Below are positions 55,936 to 64,000 of a DNA stretch of 64,000 bases, one piece after another. Source of the stretch: Rhodovulum sp. (lineage in GTDB: Bacteria; Pseudomonadota; Alphaproteobacteria; Rhodobacterales; Rhodobacteraceae); the NCBI GenBank assembly GCA_020637615.1, contig JACKKC010000006.1, positions 54,703-118,702 of the forward strand. The letters are read 5' to 3'. Under the pieces are notes generated by a model. That model was not told where the DNA came from and searched no databases. It saw only the letters and a program-made list of their open reading frames with translations. Positions within the stretch are counted from its first letter, which is position 1; the number at the start of each line of letters is the position of its first letter. The position numbers and the translations under genes are program-made.

Positions 55936-56745
55936 ATGGGCCAGACGCAGATGAAAGTGGCCAGCCTTGACCGGGTCTGGGCGACGATCCGGCGCGAGGC
56001 GGAACAGATCGCGCAGGACGAGCCGCTGATGGCGAGTTTGGTGCATTCGGGCATCCTGCATCACGACAGCTTCGAGCGGGCGCTGAGCTTCCGCCTCGCC
56101 CAGAAGCTCGCCTCGCCGGAGATGAGCGATCTCATCCTGCGCGAACTGGCGGATGCGGCCTATCAATCGGAGCCGGAGATCGTGGCGGCGGCCCGCGCCG
56201 ACCTGCTCGCGGTCTTCGACCGCGACCCGGCCTGCCATCGCTACGTCCAGCCGGTGCTCTTCTTCAAGGGCTACCAGGCGGTGCAATGCTACCGGATCGC
56301 GCATTGGCTGCTGATGCAGGGCCGCATCGACATGGCCTATTTCATCCAGATGCGCACCTCCGAGGCCTTCGGCGTCGACATCCATCCCGGCGCGCGCATC
56401 GGGCAGGGGATCATGATCGACCATGCCCATTCCATCGTGATCGGCGAGACCGCGGTGGTCGGGGACAATGTCTCGATGCTGCATTCCGTGACCCTGGGCG
56501 GAACCGGCAAGGAGGATGGCGACCGGCATCCCAAGATCGGCGAGGGCGTGATGATCGGCGCCGGCGCGGCGGTCCTGGGCAATATCAAGATCGGCGCCTG
56601 CAGCCGCATCGCCGCCGGGTCGGTGGTGCTGCGCGACGTTCCCCCCAAGACCACCGTCGCCGGGGTGCCCGCGCGGGTCGTGGGCGGGGCGGGCTGCTCG
56701 GAACCGGCCAAGACCATGGACCAGCGCTTCGGCGATCCGGACTGA
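55936..56745 (+). CDS. cysE: Serine O-acetyltransferase
   Basis: 269 residues: an N-terminal helical domain (EAEQIAQDEPLMASLVHSGILHHDSFERAL) and a C-terminal left-handed beta-helix of hexapeptide repeats with the active site DHAHSIVIGETAVVG and the HSVTLGGTGK loop. It makes O-acetylserine from serine and acetyl-CoA for cysteine synthesis. GGAGTGATGGC precedes the ATG; a second ATG 15 bases in is possible. The short C-terminal tail (KTMDQRFGDPD) can interact with CysK in this family. Confidence 0.95.
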   Translation: MGQTQMKVASLDRVWATIRREAEQIAQDEPLMASLVHSGILHHDSFERALSFRLAQKLASPEMSDLILRELADAAYQSEPEIVAAARADLLAVFDRDPACHRYVQPVLFFKGYQAVQCYRIAHWLLMQGRIDMAYFIQMRTSEAFGVDIHPGARIGQGIMIDHAHSIVIGETAVVGDNVSMLHSVTLGGTGKEDGDRHPKIGEGVMIGAGAAVLGNIKIGACSRIAAGSVVLRDVPPKTTVAGVPARVVGGAGCSEPAKTMDQRFGDPD

Positions 56746-56813
56746 GTTCCGTACCGCCGCCATCTCACTGGCGACGCTAGCTGGCACCCGAACCGGTCGC
56801 GTCCCGGGCATCT

Positions 56814-56841
56814 GCCGACGGCCCCGCGAGGGGCCGCCGGC
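56814..56841. terminator. Hairpin between convergent cysE and the iron-binding protein gene
   Basis: GCCGaCGGCCCC-gcga-GGGGCCGcCGGC, 12-bp stem with one mismatch. No T-run; it may serve both directions. Confidence 0.5.
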
Positions 56842-56862
56842 GCTACCGGACCGCCGCCCCGG

Positions 56863-57885
56863 TCAGGGGAAGCCGACCTCGTTGAAGATCTGCTGGGCCA
56901 GCGGCTGGTTCTCGCCGAGGGCATCCAGGTTGAGCGTGTCGCGCCGGAAGTCGCCGAGCGACGCGGCGATCTCGCCGACCGGCACCCCTTCGACCACGGG
57001 GAATTCGTTGTTCTGGTCGGCGAAATGCGCCTGGGCTTCCGGGGTCGTCATGAATTCCAGGAAGGCGACGGCATTGTCGCGATGGGGCGCATGCGCCGCC
57101 ACCCCGGCCGCCGCCACGTTGACATGGGTGCCGGTGGTCTCCTGGTTGGGGAAGACGAGGCCGATGGCGTCCGTGGATCCGGTCAGCCCGTCGACCTGCT
57201 CGGCGAGCGCGCGGGCGAAGTAATAGGTATTGGCCACGGCGATGTCGCAGGCGCCGGAGACGAGGCCCTTGAGCTGGTCGGTGTCGCCGCCCTCGGGCGC
57301 GCGCGCGAGATTGGCGTGCAGGCCCGTCGCCCAGTCCCGGGCGGCGTCCTCGCCGTCATGGGCGATGATCGCGCCCATCAGCGAGAGGTTGTAGATGTTC
57401 GAGGAGGAGCGGATGCAGATCTGGTCGGCGTATTGCGGATCGGCCAGCGCCTCGTAGGTCTGCGGCGGCTCGGCAACCCGGTCCTTGGCGTAGAAGATGA
57501 TGCGGGCGCGGGTCGAGAGGCCGAACCAATGGCCGTCGGGATGGCGCAGATGCGCGGGGATCCGGCTCTCGAGGGTCTCCGATTCCACCGGCTGCAGCAG
57601 CCCGTCCTTGTCGGCGAGCCAGATCCGGCCCGCGTCGACGGTCAGGAAGATGTCGGCCGGGCTGTTCGCGCCCTCGGCCTTCATGCGCGCGATGAGCTCG
57701 TCCGCCTCGCCCTCGATGCGGTTGACCGAAATCCCCGTCGCTGCGGTGAAGGCCTCGTAGAGGCTGTCGTCGGTGTCGTAGTGGCGCGAGGAATAGATGT
57801 TGACCTCCTCCTGGGCGGCCGCCGGGACGGCGCCGGCGAGGGCGGCGAGGGCCGCGATGCTTGCGAAAAGGCGAGGACGGTGCAT
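56863..57885 (-). CDS. Fe3+-binding periplasmic protein of an ABC transporter (FutA/FbpA type)
   Basis: 340 residues: a signal peptide (MHRPRLFASIAALAALAGAVPAAAQ), then a class D binding fold (VNIYSSRHYDTDDSLYEAFTAATGI) with the iron-coordinating tyrosine pair in NTYYFAR and an N-terminal Tyr in YSSRHYDT. The ATG has GGAG 6 bases upstream. The permease and ATPase genes are not adjacent in this window, so the downstream partners are elsewhere. A long inverted repeat upstream may be its operator. Confidence 0.88.
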   Translation of the reverse strand: MHRPRLFASIAALAALAGAVPAAAQEEVNIYSSRHYDTDDSLYEAFTAATGISVNRIEGEADELIARMKAEGANSPADIFLTVDAGRIWLADKDGLLQPVESETLESRIPAHLRHPDGHWFGLSTRARIIFYAKDRVAEPPQTYEALADPQYADQICIRSSSNIYNLSLMGAIIAHDGEDAARDWATGLHANLARAPEGGDTDQLKGLVSGACDIAVANTYYFARALAEQVDGLTGSTDAIGLVFPNQETTGTHVNVAAAGVAAHAPHRDNAVAFLEFMTTPEAQAHFADQNNEFPVVEGVPVGEIAASLGDFRRDTLNLDALGENQPLAQQIFNEVGFP

Positions 57886-57911
57886 GGGCAACTCCAGGGA
57901 CAGGGCCGGGT

Positions 57912-57936
57912 ATTCCCGACGATTTGCATCGGGAAT
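57912..57936. promoter_or_regulatory. Inverted repeat ATTCCCGA-N9-TCGGGAAT upstream of the iron-binding protein gene
   Basis: Perfect 8-bp arms 27 bases before the start codon, in the short space between this gene and tamB. It does not look like a classical Fur box or an Irr/RirA motif. It could be an operator for an unidentified regulator. Confidence 0.5.
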
Positions 57937-58025
57937 TAACTGACCGGCCCGCGGCTGCCTGTCAACAGGGAAATCTGACTAATCCAGTCGGGATTGTTGG
58001 CGCCGGCTGCGGCGCCCGAACCCGG

Positions 58026-61000
58026 TCAATAATCGCGTTCGTAGAAGATGCCGAGCCGCGTGTTGCCGTCGGTGCCGACGGAGCCGCGTGCAGTGACCAT
58101 GTCGTTGATCTCGACCACCACCTCGGCGCGGCTGACCCCGTCGCTGGCGGTCTGCACGTCGAGATAGACGTTCTCGCTGATGTACTTGCCGGCGCGCACC
58201 GCGGTGGCGCCGGAATCCTCGGTGATGATGTCGAGATCGTCGAGGCCGGTCGAGCTGCGCAGCGAGGCCAGCAGCCCGCTGCCGCCGGCGCCGGCGAGCT
58301 CGGCCGCCGCCGCGGCGAGCTGGGCCGCCTGGAAGGGCGAGAGGTCCTGCGAGGCGCGCTTGAAGAGGAGGCGCGACAGCACCTCGTCCTCGGGCAGGGG
58401 CGGCTCGGAGCTGAAGACGATGTCGGGCTCCGAGGCGCGCCCCGAGACCGTCACGATGGCGGTCACGTCGCCGGAGGTCGAATGGGCCACGAAATTGATG
58501 CGCGGGTCGAAATCGCCCTCCAGCGTCAGCGATCCCTCGTCGAACTCGATCCGCTGGGCGAGCACGACGATGCGGCCGCGGCGCATGTCGAACTGGCCCA
58601 CGGGCTCGATGTCGGTGGTCGGGCCGCGGAGCCGGAGCTCGCCGCCGAGCTCGGCGTCGAGGCCGCGCCCGCGCACGAAGATCTGGTTCGGCGCGCTGAC
58701 AAGGATGTCGAGCTCGAGGCCGCTGCGGCCGGTCGCCTGCGGCGGCTGCGGGGCGCCGATCTGCGCGCGGTCGAGCGTCTCGACCACCGGCAGCGGCGGG
58801 CGGAGATGCTCGACCTGCTCGAGCTTGGCCTGGGCGTTCACGCCGAGCGCCTCGGAGATCGATATCTCCGTCCGCCCGAGGTCGATGCGTCCGGAGAGCG
58901 TGCCGCCGCCGCCCTGCAGCGGGCCGTTCACCGCCAATTGGCCCGAGAACCGCGTGGTCACGAAGGCGCCGTCGGTATAGCGCACGTCGTTCATGCGCAT
59001 GGAGAGATCGGCGGGAAAGCCGCGCGCCCCGTCGATCGACACCCGGCCCTCCGCGGTGATCTCGCCGCCGCCGCTCACGGCGGCGCGGGCCCCGCGCAGG
59101 ACCACCGCATCGCCTTCGAGCCCGGCGTCGAGGCTGATGTCCTCCAGCCGGACGTTGAGCTGGGGCAGGACGAAGGTCCCGCCGTTCAGCGAGACGTTGC
59201 CGGCGAGTCGCGGCGCGGCCAGCGAGCCCTGCGCGGAGACGTCGAGCTGCACCGTGCCGCTCGCCTGCGCGGAGCGCGCCTCGAGGAGCGGGTTGGCGAG
59301 CGCCAGCGGCACCGTGCCGGAGGCGCGCATGTCGAGGCCGGAACCGGTCAGGGGAATGCGCCCGGAGCCGGAGATGTCGAGCCCCGGCGCGCCGCCGAGC
59401 CGGGCGGTCGCGAGGGTGAGCGTGCCCGCGGAGAATCCGCCCGAAAGCGTGACGTTCATCGGCGGCACCGCGTTCTGGCGCAGGACCGCGGCGCCGATCC
59501 CGGTGCCCTCGATGTCGAAGCTTGCCGACGGGTCGGCGAGCGGGCCCGTCACCCGGGCGTTGCCCGTGACATTGCCGGCGAGGCCGCGGTTGCCGGCGAT
59601 CTGGTCCACGAGCGACAGCGGGAAGGCGGCCAGATCGACGGTTAGGTCGAGATCCCCCGCGCCGAGCGGCACGGCGCCGCTGGCCCGCGCCGAAAGCCCG
59701 CCCGCGGCGGAGACGCCCGCATCGACATCGAGCCGCTCGCCTTCGGTCCGGCCCCTGGCGGTGACGTCGATCGGCGGGATGCCGGCGGCGCGCGTCGGGG
59801 CGGCGGCGAGCCCGGTGGCGCCGGCGTCGAAGGTGATGTTCGGCGCCGCCCGCGTCCCGCCCACGCGCGCGGTCCCGTTCACCACGCCGGCGAGCGCGAG
59901 CTGCGGCCGGATCGCATTGGCGATGTCGAGCGGCATGTCGGCGATGTCGAGGCGGAGGTCGATGTCCTCGGCCACGCGCCCCTCGGCGCTGAGCTTGCCG
60001 GTCCCGAAATCGAGCTCCAGCGGGGTCAGGGTGACGGCGCCCTCCGCGACGGTCACGGTGGCCGGCGCCGCCAGCTGCGCGGTCTGGCCGGCCTGCCGCA
60101 GGCGCAGCGTCTCGAGCGTCGCCGCGAAGCCGCCGGGCTGGCGGGCGAGCTCGGCGCTGGCATCGACGAGCGTGCCGATCGCCAGCCGGCTCTCGGCGGT
60201 GACGCGCATGGTCTCCGCATCCGACTGCTCGGCCTTTGCAGCGATCGAGGCGATCTCCTGCCCGGCCACGGCGATGTCGCGGCCGTCGAGCGTGCCGGTC
60301 ACGAAGGGCAGCCCGAAGGCATCGGTGACCCGCGCATCGACCCGCAGCGCCCCGATCCGGTTGGCGCCGAAGGCGAGGTCGCCGGCCGAGGCGTTCACCG
60401 CGATCGCCTGGCCGGGATCGCCGGCATCGAGCGCGATATCGGCGGTGAGCGAGCCGCCGGCCTCGACCAGCGCCAGCGCGGCGAGCGAGGCGACATCGGG
60501 CGCCCGCAGGCTGAGCTTGCCGGTGAGCGGGGCGCCGGTCTTCTGCGTGATTTCGCCGGTGAGGCTGTTGGCGCCGAGCGCGAAGCGAAGGTCCGAGACC
60601 GAGCGGGTCTCGCCGGCCACGGCCAGGTCGGCGCCGAGATCGAGCACGAGCGAATCGAGCTGGCCGCCGCCGCTGAGCCGCCCGGTGACGTCGCTTCCCT
60701 CCATGCGCCCGTCGAATCCGAGATCGAGCCCCGATATGCTGCGCCCGAGCAGGCTGCCGGACTCGATCCCGGCATCGAGCGTGACCCCGATCGACCGCCC
60801 CGTACCCTGCGCCCGGCCGGAGGCGGTCACCGCGCCCTGGGCGCGCGGGTCGACCAGGGCGAGATCGGTGAGCGATGCGTCGAAGCCGAAATCCGTGGTC
60901 CGGGTCGAGACCTGCCCGTCGGAGGCGAAGGCGAGCTGCGGGTTCTCGAGCCGCAGGTTCTCGGTGCGGAAGCCGCCCGCATCGCGCACGGCGCGGCCCG

Positions 61001-62654
61001 AAAGCGTCGTCTTGCCGGCCATCAGCCCGTCGAGGCGCGGATCGCCGAGCACGAGATCCTCGGCGCTGCCGTCGAGCGCGAGGTCGAAGCCGCCGCTGAG
61101 CGGCGTGACGCTGCCCTCGGCGCGCAGGGCCAGCGCGCCGGAGAGCCTGCGGCCGGTGATGCCCGAGAGGATGGCGATATCGGCGACGTTGAGCGCGCCG
61201 CGCCCGGTGAAGACCAACTTCTCGAAGGTACCGGCGGTGAAGACCGAGAGGCCGTTGCCGCCGAGCTGGACCTGCCGCAGGTCGATCGCCCCGCCGGGCT
61301 TCAGCGCAGCATCGGCGAAGAGATCGAGCCGGGGCCCGAGCGCCGCCCGCACCTTCGGATCGGCGGCCCAGACGCCGGTGGCGAGGCCCTCGAGCGCGAT
61401 GGTCACGTCGCGGCGCGCGGGATCCTCGAGGTTGCGCGCATGCCCGCCCATGTCGAGGGTCACGTCCTCCATCTCGATCCCGCCCGTGGACAGCCGGTCG
61501 AGCACCAGGAGGCCGCTCCAGTTGCTGGAATCGCCGAAACTGACCCGCAGCACGGCGGAGTTGAGGCGGGTCTCCTGGCCGGGGACCGGGAGGCGCACGG
61601 CAGGCGCGGCCGGGTCGCCGAGCGTGCCGGAGAGGTCGAGACTGCGCAGGAACCCGTCCGCGCCGGTCTCGGCGCGGCCCGTGAGGTCGAGCACCGCGCC
61701 CGAGAGCACGAGATCGTCGATGCGCACCCCGCCGCCGGTCTTGCTGAGCCCGCTCACCCGGACCGCGGTCTCCCCGGCGAAGAACTCCCGGAAATCGGCG
61801 GGGATCAGCGGCGTCAGGCCGCCGCGCAGGTCGGCGTCGAAGCCGAGGCCCGCGTCGGTGCCCCTCAGCGCGATCTGGCCGCCCGCCAGCCGCTTGCCGG
61901 CGGCGTCGAGCGCCACGTCGAAATCGACGTTGTCGAGCGGCCCGCTGCCGGCGATGCGCAGGTCGATGGCGGGCGTGTCCTCGATCCTGAGCAGGCTCGC
62001 CACGAGCCCGCCGTCGGGCTCGCTCAGATGCAGGTCGAGGTCGATCTGGCGCGTCTCGTTGGAGAAGGCGGCCTTCAGCGCGAGCTCGCCGCCGGGCGCG
62101 TCCTTGCGCAGGATGTCGAGGGCCGCGTCGAGCACCCCGCCCGCGAGCGTGAGATTGCCGTCCGCCGAGAGCTCCGCCGCGGTGCCGAAGACCTGCTCGT
62201 CGAGCACCAAGCTGTCGATGCGAAGCTTGCGCAGGTCGATCGACACCGGAAGCTCGGGCAGGGCGAAGGGCTTGGCCTCGGCATCCGCGAGGTCGATCGG
62301 CCGCGTCCGCGGCGGCTCGGCCCGCCGCAGCCAGGCGATGCGCCCGGCGCTCAGCCGGTTCACGTTCACCCGCCCGAGCAGGAGCTGGAGCCGGTTCCAG
62401 TCGAGCTCGACATCGTTGATCTCGAGCCAGGGCCCGCGCGCGTCGGAAATGGTGATCGACTGGATGCGCGCCCGGGAGGACAGAGCCCCGGTGACGCCGC
62501 TCAGGCGGATCTGGCGCCCCGGCGCCGAGAGCTGGTTCTCGAGCAGGTTGGTGAGAAAGCCGTTGTCGGAGGTCTGGTCCCCGTCGGGCGCCTGCGCCAG
62601 CGCCGCGAGCGCGGCGAGGAAGATCACGCCGAAGAGGATCGCGACGCGTCTCAA
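58026..62654 (-). CDS. tamB: Translocation and assembly module protein TamB
   Basis: 1542 residues. An N-terminal signal anchor (MRRVAILFGVIFLAALAALAQ) is followed by a very long beta-taco of repeated strands (DLxLSGxxxDPxA, ARLGG, LxGRLxGGGxLD and similar). The C-terminal DUF490 domain (AEVVVEINDMVTARGSVGTDGNTRLGIFYERDY) ends in Tyr, as in TamB homologues. It spans the periplasm, assists insertion of outer-membrane proteins with TamA and is linked to phospholipid transport. The ATG overlaps the tamA stop by 4 bases. Confidence 0.93.
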   Translation of the reverse strand: MRRVAILFGVIFLAALAALAQAPDGDQTSDNGFLTNLLENQLSAPGRQIRLSGVTGALSSRARIQSITISDARGPWLEINDVELDWNRLQLLLGRVNVNRLSAGRIAWLRRAEPPRTRPIDLADAEAKPFALPELPVSIDLRKLRIDSLVLDEQVFGTAAELSADGNLTLAGGVLDAALDILRKDAPGGELALKAAFSNETRQIDLDLHLSEPDGGLVASLLRIEDTPAIDLRIAGSGPLDNVDFDVALDAAGKRLAGGQIALRGTDAGLGFDADLRGGLTPLIPADFREFFAGETAVRVSGLSKTGGGVRIDDLVLSGAVLDLTGRAETGADGFLRSLDLSGTLGDPAAPAVRLPVPGQETRLNSAVLRVSFGDSSNWSGLLVLDRLSTGGIEMEDVTLDMGGHARNLEDPARRDVTIALEGLATGVWAADPKVRAALGPRLDLFADAALKPGGAIDLRQVQLGGNGLSVFTAGTFEKLVFTGRGALNVADIAILSGITGRRLSGALALRAEGSVTPLSGGFDLALDGSAEDLVLGDPRLDGLMAGKTTLSGRAVRDAGGFRTENLRLENPQLAFASDGQVSTRTTDFGFDASLTDLALVDPRAQGAVTASGRAQGTGRSIGVTLDAGIESGSLLGRSISGLDLGFDGRMEGSDVTGRLSGGGQLDSLVLDLGADLAVAGETRSVSDLRFALGANSLTGEITQKTGAPLTGKLSLRAPDVASLAALALVEAGGSLTADIALDAGDPGQAIAVNASAGDLAFGANRIGALRVDARVTDAFGLPFVTGTLDGRDIAVAGQEIASIAAKAEQSDAETMRVTAESRLAIGTLVDASAELARQPGGFAATLETLRLRQAGQTAQLAAPATVTVAEGAVTLTPLELDFGTGKLSAEGRVAEDIDLRLDIADMPLDIANAIRPQLALAGVVNGTARVGGTRAAPNITFDAGATGLAAAPTRAAGIPPIDVTARGRTEGERLDVDAGVSAAGGLSARASGAVPLGAGDLDLTVDLAAFPLSLVDQIAGNRGLAGNVTGNARVTGPLADPSASFDIEGTGIGAAVLRQNAVPPMNVTLSGGFSAGTLTLATARLGGAPGLDISGSGRIPLTGSGLDMRASGTVPLALANPLLEARSAQASGTVQLDVSAQGSLAAPRLAGNVSLNGGTFVLPQLNVRLEDISLDAGLEGDAVVLRGARAAVSGGGEITAEGRVSIDGARGFPADLSMRMNDVRYTDGAFVTTRFSGQLAVNGPLQGGGGTLSGRIDLGRTEISISEALGVNAQAKLEQVEHLRPPLPVVETLDRAQIGAPQPPQATGRSGLELDILVSAPNQIFVRGRGLDAELGGELRLRGPTTDIEPVGQFDMRRGRIVVLAQRIEFDEGSLTLEGDFDPRINFVAHSTSGDVTAIVTVSGRASEPDIVFSSEPPLPEDEVLSRLLFKRASQDLSPFQAAQLAAAAAELAGAGGSGLLASLRSSTGLDDLDIITEDSGATAVRAGKYISENVYLDVQTASDGVSRAEVVVEINDMVTARGSVGTDGNTRLGIFYERDY

Positions 62655-64000
62655 AACGCCTGTCCGATGCCGAAATAGACCGCGACGATCGAATCCTCGG
62701 GCCTGGGATTGATGGGGGTCGCGACATCGACGCGGAGCGGCCCGATGCCGGTGAAGTAGCGGAAGCCGAGCCCGACGCCGACGCGCACGTCGTCGGAGGA
62801 ATCCGGGGTGATGCCGGCGGCGACCACGCCCACATCGGCGAAGGCGACGCCGCCGTATTTCTCGTTGACGCGGAAGCGGAACTCGCCCGAGCCCTCGACC
62901 AGCCCGCGGCCGCCGACCACGCCGGTCTCGCCCTCCGAATCCGTCGTCTCGACGCCGATCGAATTATAGGCGTAGCCGCGCACCGAGCCGCCGCCGCCGG
63001 CGAAGAACAGCATGTCGGGCGGGCTTTCCTCGACCGGCGGGCCGCCGAAGCCGCCGATTTTCGCCCGCCCGGCGAGCACGAAACGGTCGTCCTCCGAGAA
63101 GCCCAGATAGGCCCGGCCCTCGATGGTGCCGCGCAGCGCCGGGTTGCCGTATTTCGCCTCGTAGAAGGGGCGCAGGTTGCCGGCGAGGTAATAGCCGCTG
63201 GTGGCGTTCAGCGGATCGTTGCGCCGGTCGTATTCGCCGCGGCCGACCAGGGCGAAGGTGAGGAAGTCGCGGGTCCCGAAATCGTCGGTGAACCGTGCGC
63301 GCTGGACCTCGCCGAAGAGATCCCCGGTCAGGAACTCGCCGAAGCGCTGCGAGAAGCCCGCGCGCGCGGTGAGCGAGGTCTGGCGGTAGGTCTCCCAGTC
63401 GAGCTGCTGGGCGAGCAGCGAGGCGAAGAAGCTGGTGTCGGGCGAGATCACCCCGGGCTTGGTGAAGGTGACCCCGAGATTGTAGTTGTAATCGGCCGGG
63501 TCGCTGGTCAGCAGCAGGCCCTCGATGCCGGCATCGAAGCGGAGGCGCTCGGCCTTCCCCAAGAGGTTGCGGTGCATCCAGTAGGCCTGCACGCCCAGCC
63601 CGTCGATCGTCGAATAGGTGCCGCCGAAGCCGATCGTGCGCCGGCGGCGGTCCTCCACGACGATCGTCATCGGCAGGCTGCCGTCCTCGAGGATGTTCTC
63701 CTCCTCGACGATCCGGATCGAGCGGAACACACCGAGCGAGGACAGCCGGTCCTCGGCGTCGTGAAGGTCGTCGGGATCGTAGGGCGCGCCTTCGTGGATA
63801 TTGGCCATATAGGCGACAAATTCGCGGTCGACCCGGCTGCCGCCCTCGACCGTGACGGTGCCGTAGCGCGCCTTGCGGCCCGGATCGATGGTCACGTCCA
63901 CGTCGAGCCGCCCGGTGGGATGATCCGCGATCACCTCGCGATCCGCCTCGCGCGCCTTGGCGTAGGAGAGCTGGCGCCATTGCTCGACCGCCAGCGCCGA
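62651..64000 (-). CDS. tamA: Translocation and assembly module protein TamA (5' end outside the window)
   Basis: About 449 C-terminal residues visible; the frame stays open to the window edge, so the start is beyond 64000. POTRA-type segments (DPGRKARYGTVTVEGGSRVDREFV) precede the Omp85 barrel: FGGTYSTIDGLGVQAYWMHRNLLGKAERL, GRGEYDRRNDPLNATSGYYL, the VRGY motif in GGGGSVRGYAYNSIG, and the terminal VYFGIGQAF. It lies in the outer membrane and works with TamB, to which it is translationally coupled. Confidence 0.93.
   Translation of the reverse strand, partial: SALAVEQWRQLSYAKAREADREVIADHPTGRLDVDVTIDPGRKARYGTVTVEGGSRVDREFVAYMANIHEGAPYDPDDLHDAEDRLSSLGVFRSIRIVEEENILEDGSLPMTIVVEDRRRRTIGFGGTYSTIDGLGVQAYWMHRNLLGKAERLRFDAGIEGLLLTSDPADYNYNLGVTFTKPGVISPDTSFFASLLAQQLDWETYRQTSLTARAGFSQRFGEFLTGDLFGEVQRARFTDDFGTRDFLTFALVGRGEYDRRNDPLNATSGYYLAGNLRPFYEAKYGNPALRGTIEGRAYLGFSEDDRFVLAGRAKIGGFGGPPVEESPPDMLFFAGGGGSVRGYAYNSIGVETTDSEGETGVVGGRGLVEGSGEFRFRVNEKYGGVAFADVGVVAAGITPDSSDDVRVGVGLGFRYFTGIGPLRVDVATPINPRPEDSIVAVYFGIGQAF

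Noticed and set aside
57979..62835. Other-frame open frames of over 1200 codons across tamB on both strands
   Set aside because: Low-complexity Arg/Ala/Ser/Pro products caused by GC bias; the TamB frame has signal anchor, DUF490 end and coupling to tamA.
1..64000. CRISPR array or prophage
   Set aside because: No regularly spaced direct repeats, cas genes, integrase, capsid or tail genes were found anywhere in the window.

Overview
The window is very GC-rich, densely coded chromosomal DNA that looks like a Rhodobacterales/Paracoccaceae-type alphaproteobacterium. Supporting signs are a complete PhyR-NepR-EcfG general stress locus with EcfG promoters (GGAAC-N16-CGTT), a VPLPA-type C-terminal sorting tail, a DUF3572 protein, a cysteine-free L33, a PleD-type diguanylate cyclase, an RTX protein and several carbohydrate/amino-acid uptake clusters. 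There is no CRISPR array, complete insertion sequence or prophage.

Left part (1-16.6 kb). Two tandem secreted paralogues of unknown function open the window. A minus-strand hydroxyproline block follows: a D-amino-acid oxidase-type flavoprotein, 4-hydroxyproline 2-epimerase, cis-3- and trans-3-hydroxyproline dehydratases. It is interrupted by a dispersed palindromic repeat. Next come a BKACE-type beta-keto acid cleavage enzyme and lon with a heat-shock-type promoter. A tRNA-Val(CAC) is followed about 0.6 kb later by a damaged tRNA-Val(TAC) lacking half its D-arm. An outer-membrane barrel, an MttB-family methyltransferase, a HAD phosphatase, a thioesterase, DUF3572 and PleD complete this part.

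Middle (16.6-43.1 kb). A four-gene EF-hand / ECF sigma / membrane protein / CpxP-like operon is followed by DUF983-Nudix, rpmG, a GDSL esterase, lrgAB and a large RTX protein. Then comes a housekeeping run gpmI-envC-ctpA-rppH, in which envC carries two apparent frameshifts. A glycoside-phosphorylase cluster (sodium/solute symporter, PfkB kinase, GH65 phosphorylase, SorC regulator, beta-phosphoglucomutase) has candidate shared operators. A divergent ribose-type ABC importer follows, with a xylose-isomerase-like TIM-barrel enzyme.

Right part (43.1-64 kb). The most interesting locus is a plus-strand operon at 43.4-50.2 kb: a one-helix protein, CuA subunit II, a haem-copper subunit I in which Gln replaces the active-site Tyr, haem O synthase-like and SCO assembly factors, a cytochrome b/2[4Fe-4S]/MvhD fusion, an unknown one-helix protein and a hemerythrin. 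An FNR/NnrR-type box precedes it. I read it as a candidate NO-reductase-like respiratory complex rather than an O2 reductase. The general stress locus follows with an island of small stress genes (DUF883, PRC-barrel, CsbD, Dps, DUF1328, an 82-residue protein, MgtC), most carrying their own EcfG promoter. The window ends with cysE, a Fe3+-binding protein (futA/fbpA type), tamB and the 3' part of tamA.

Functions are read from motifs and family resemblance only. No database or alignment was run. Substrate specificities (ABC importer, GH65, MttB, BKACE) are not settled by sequence alone.
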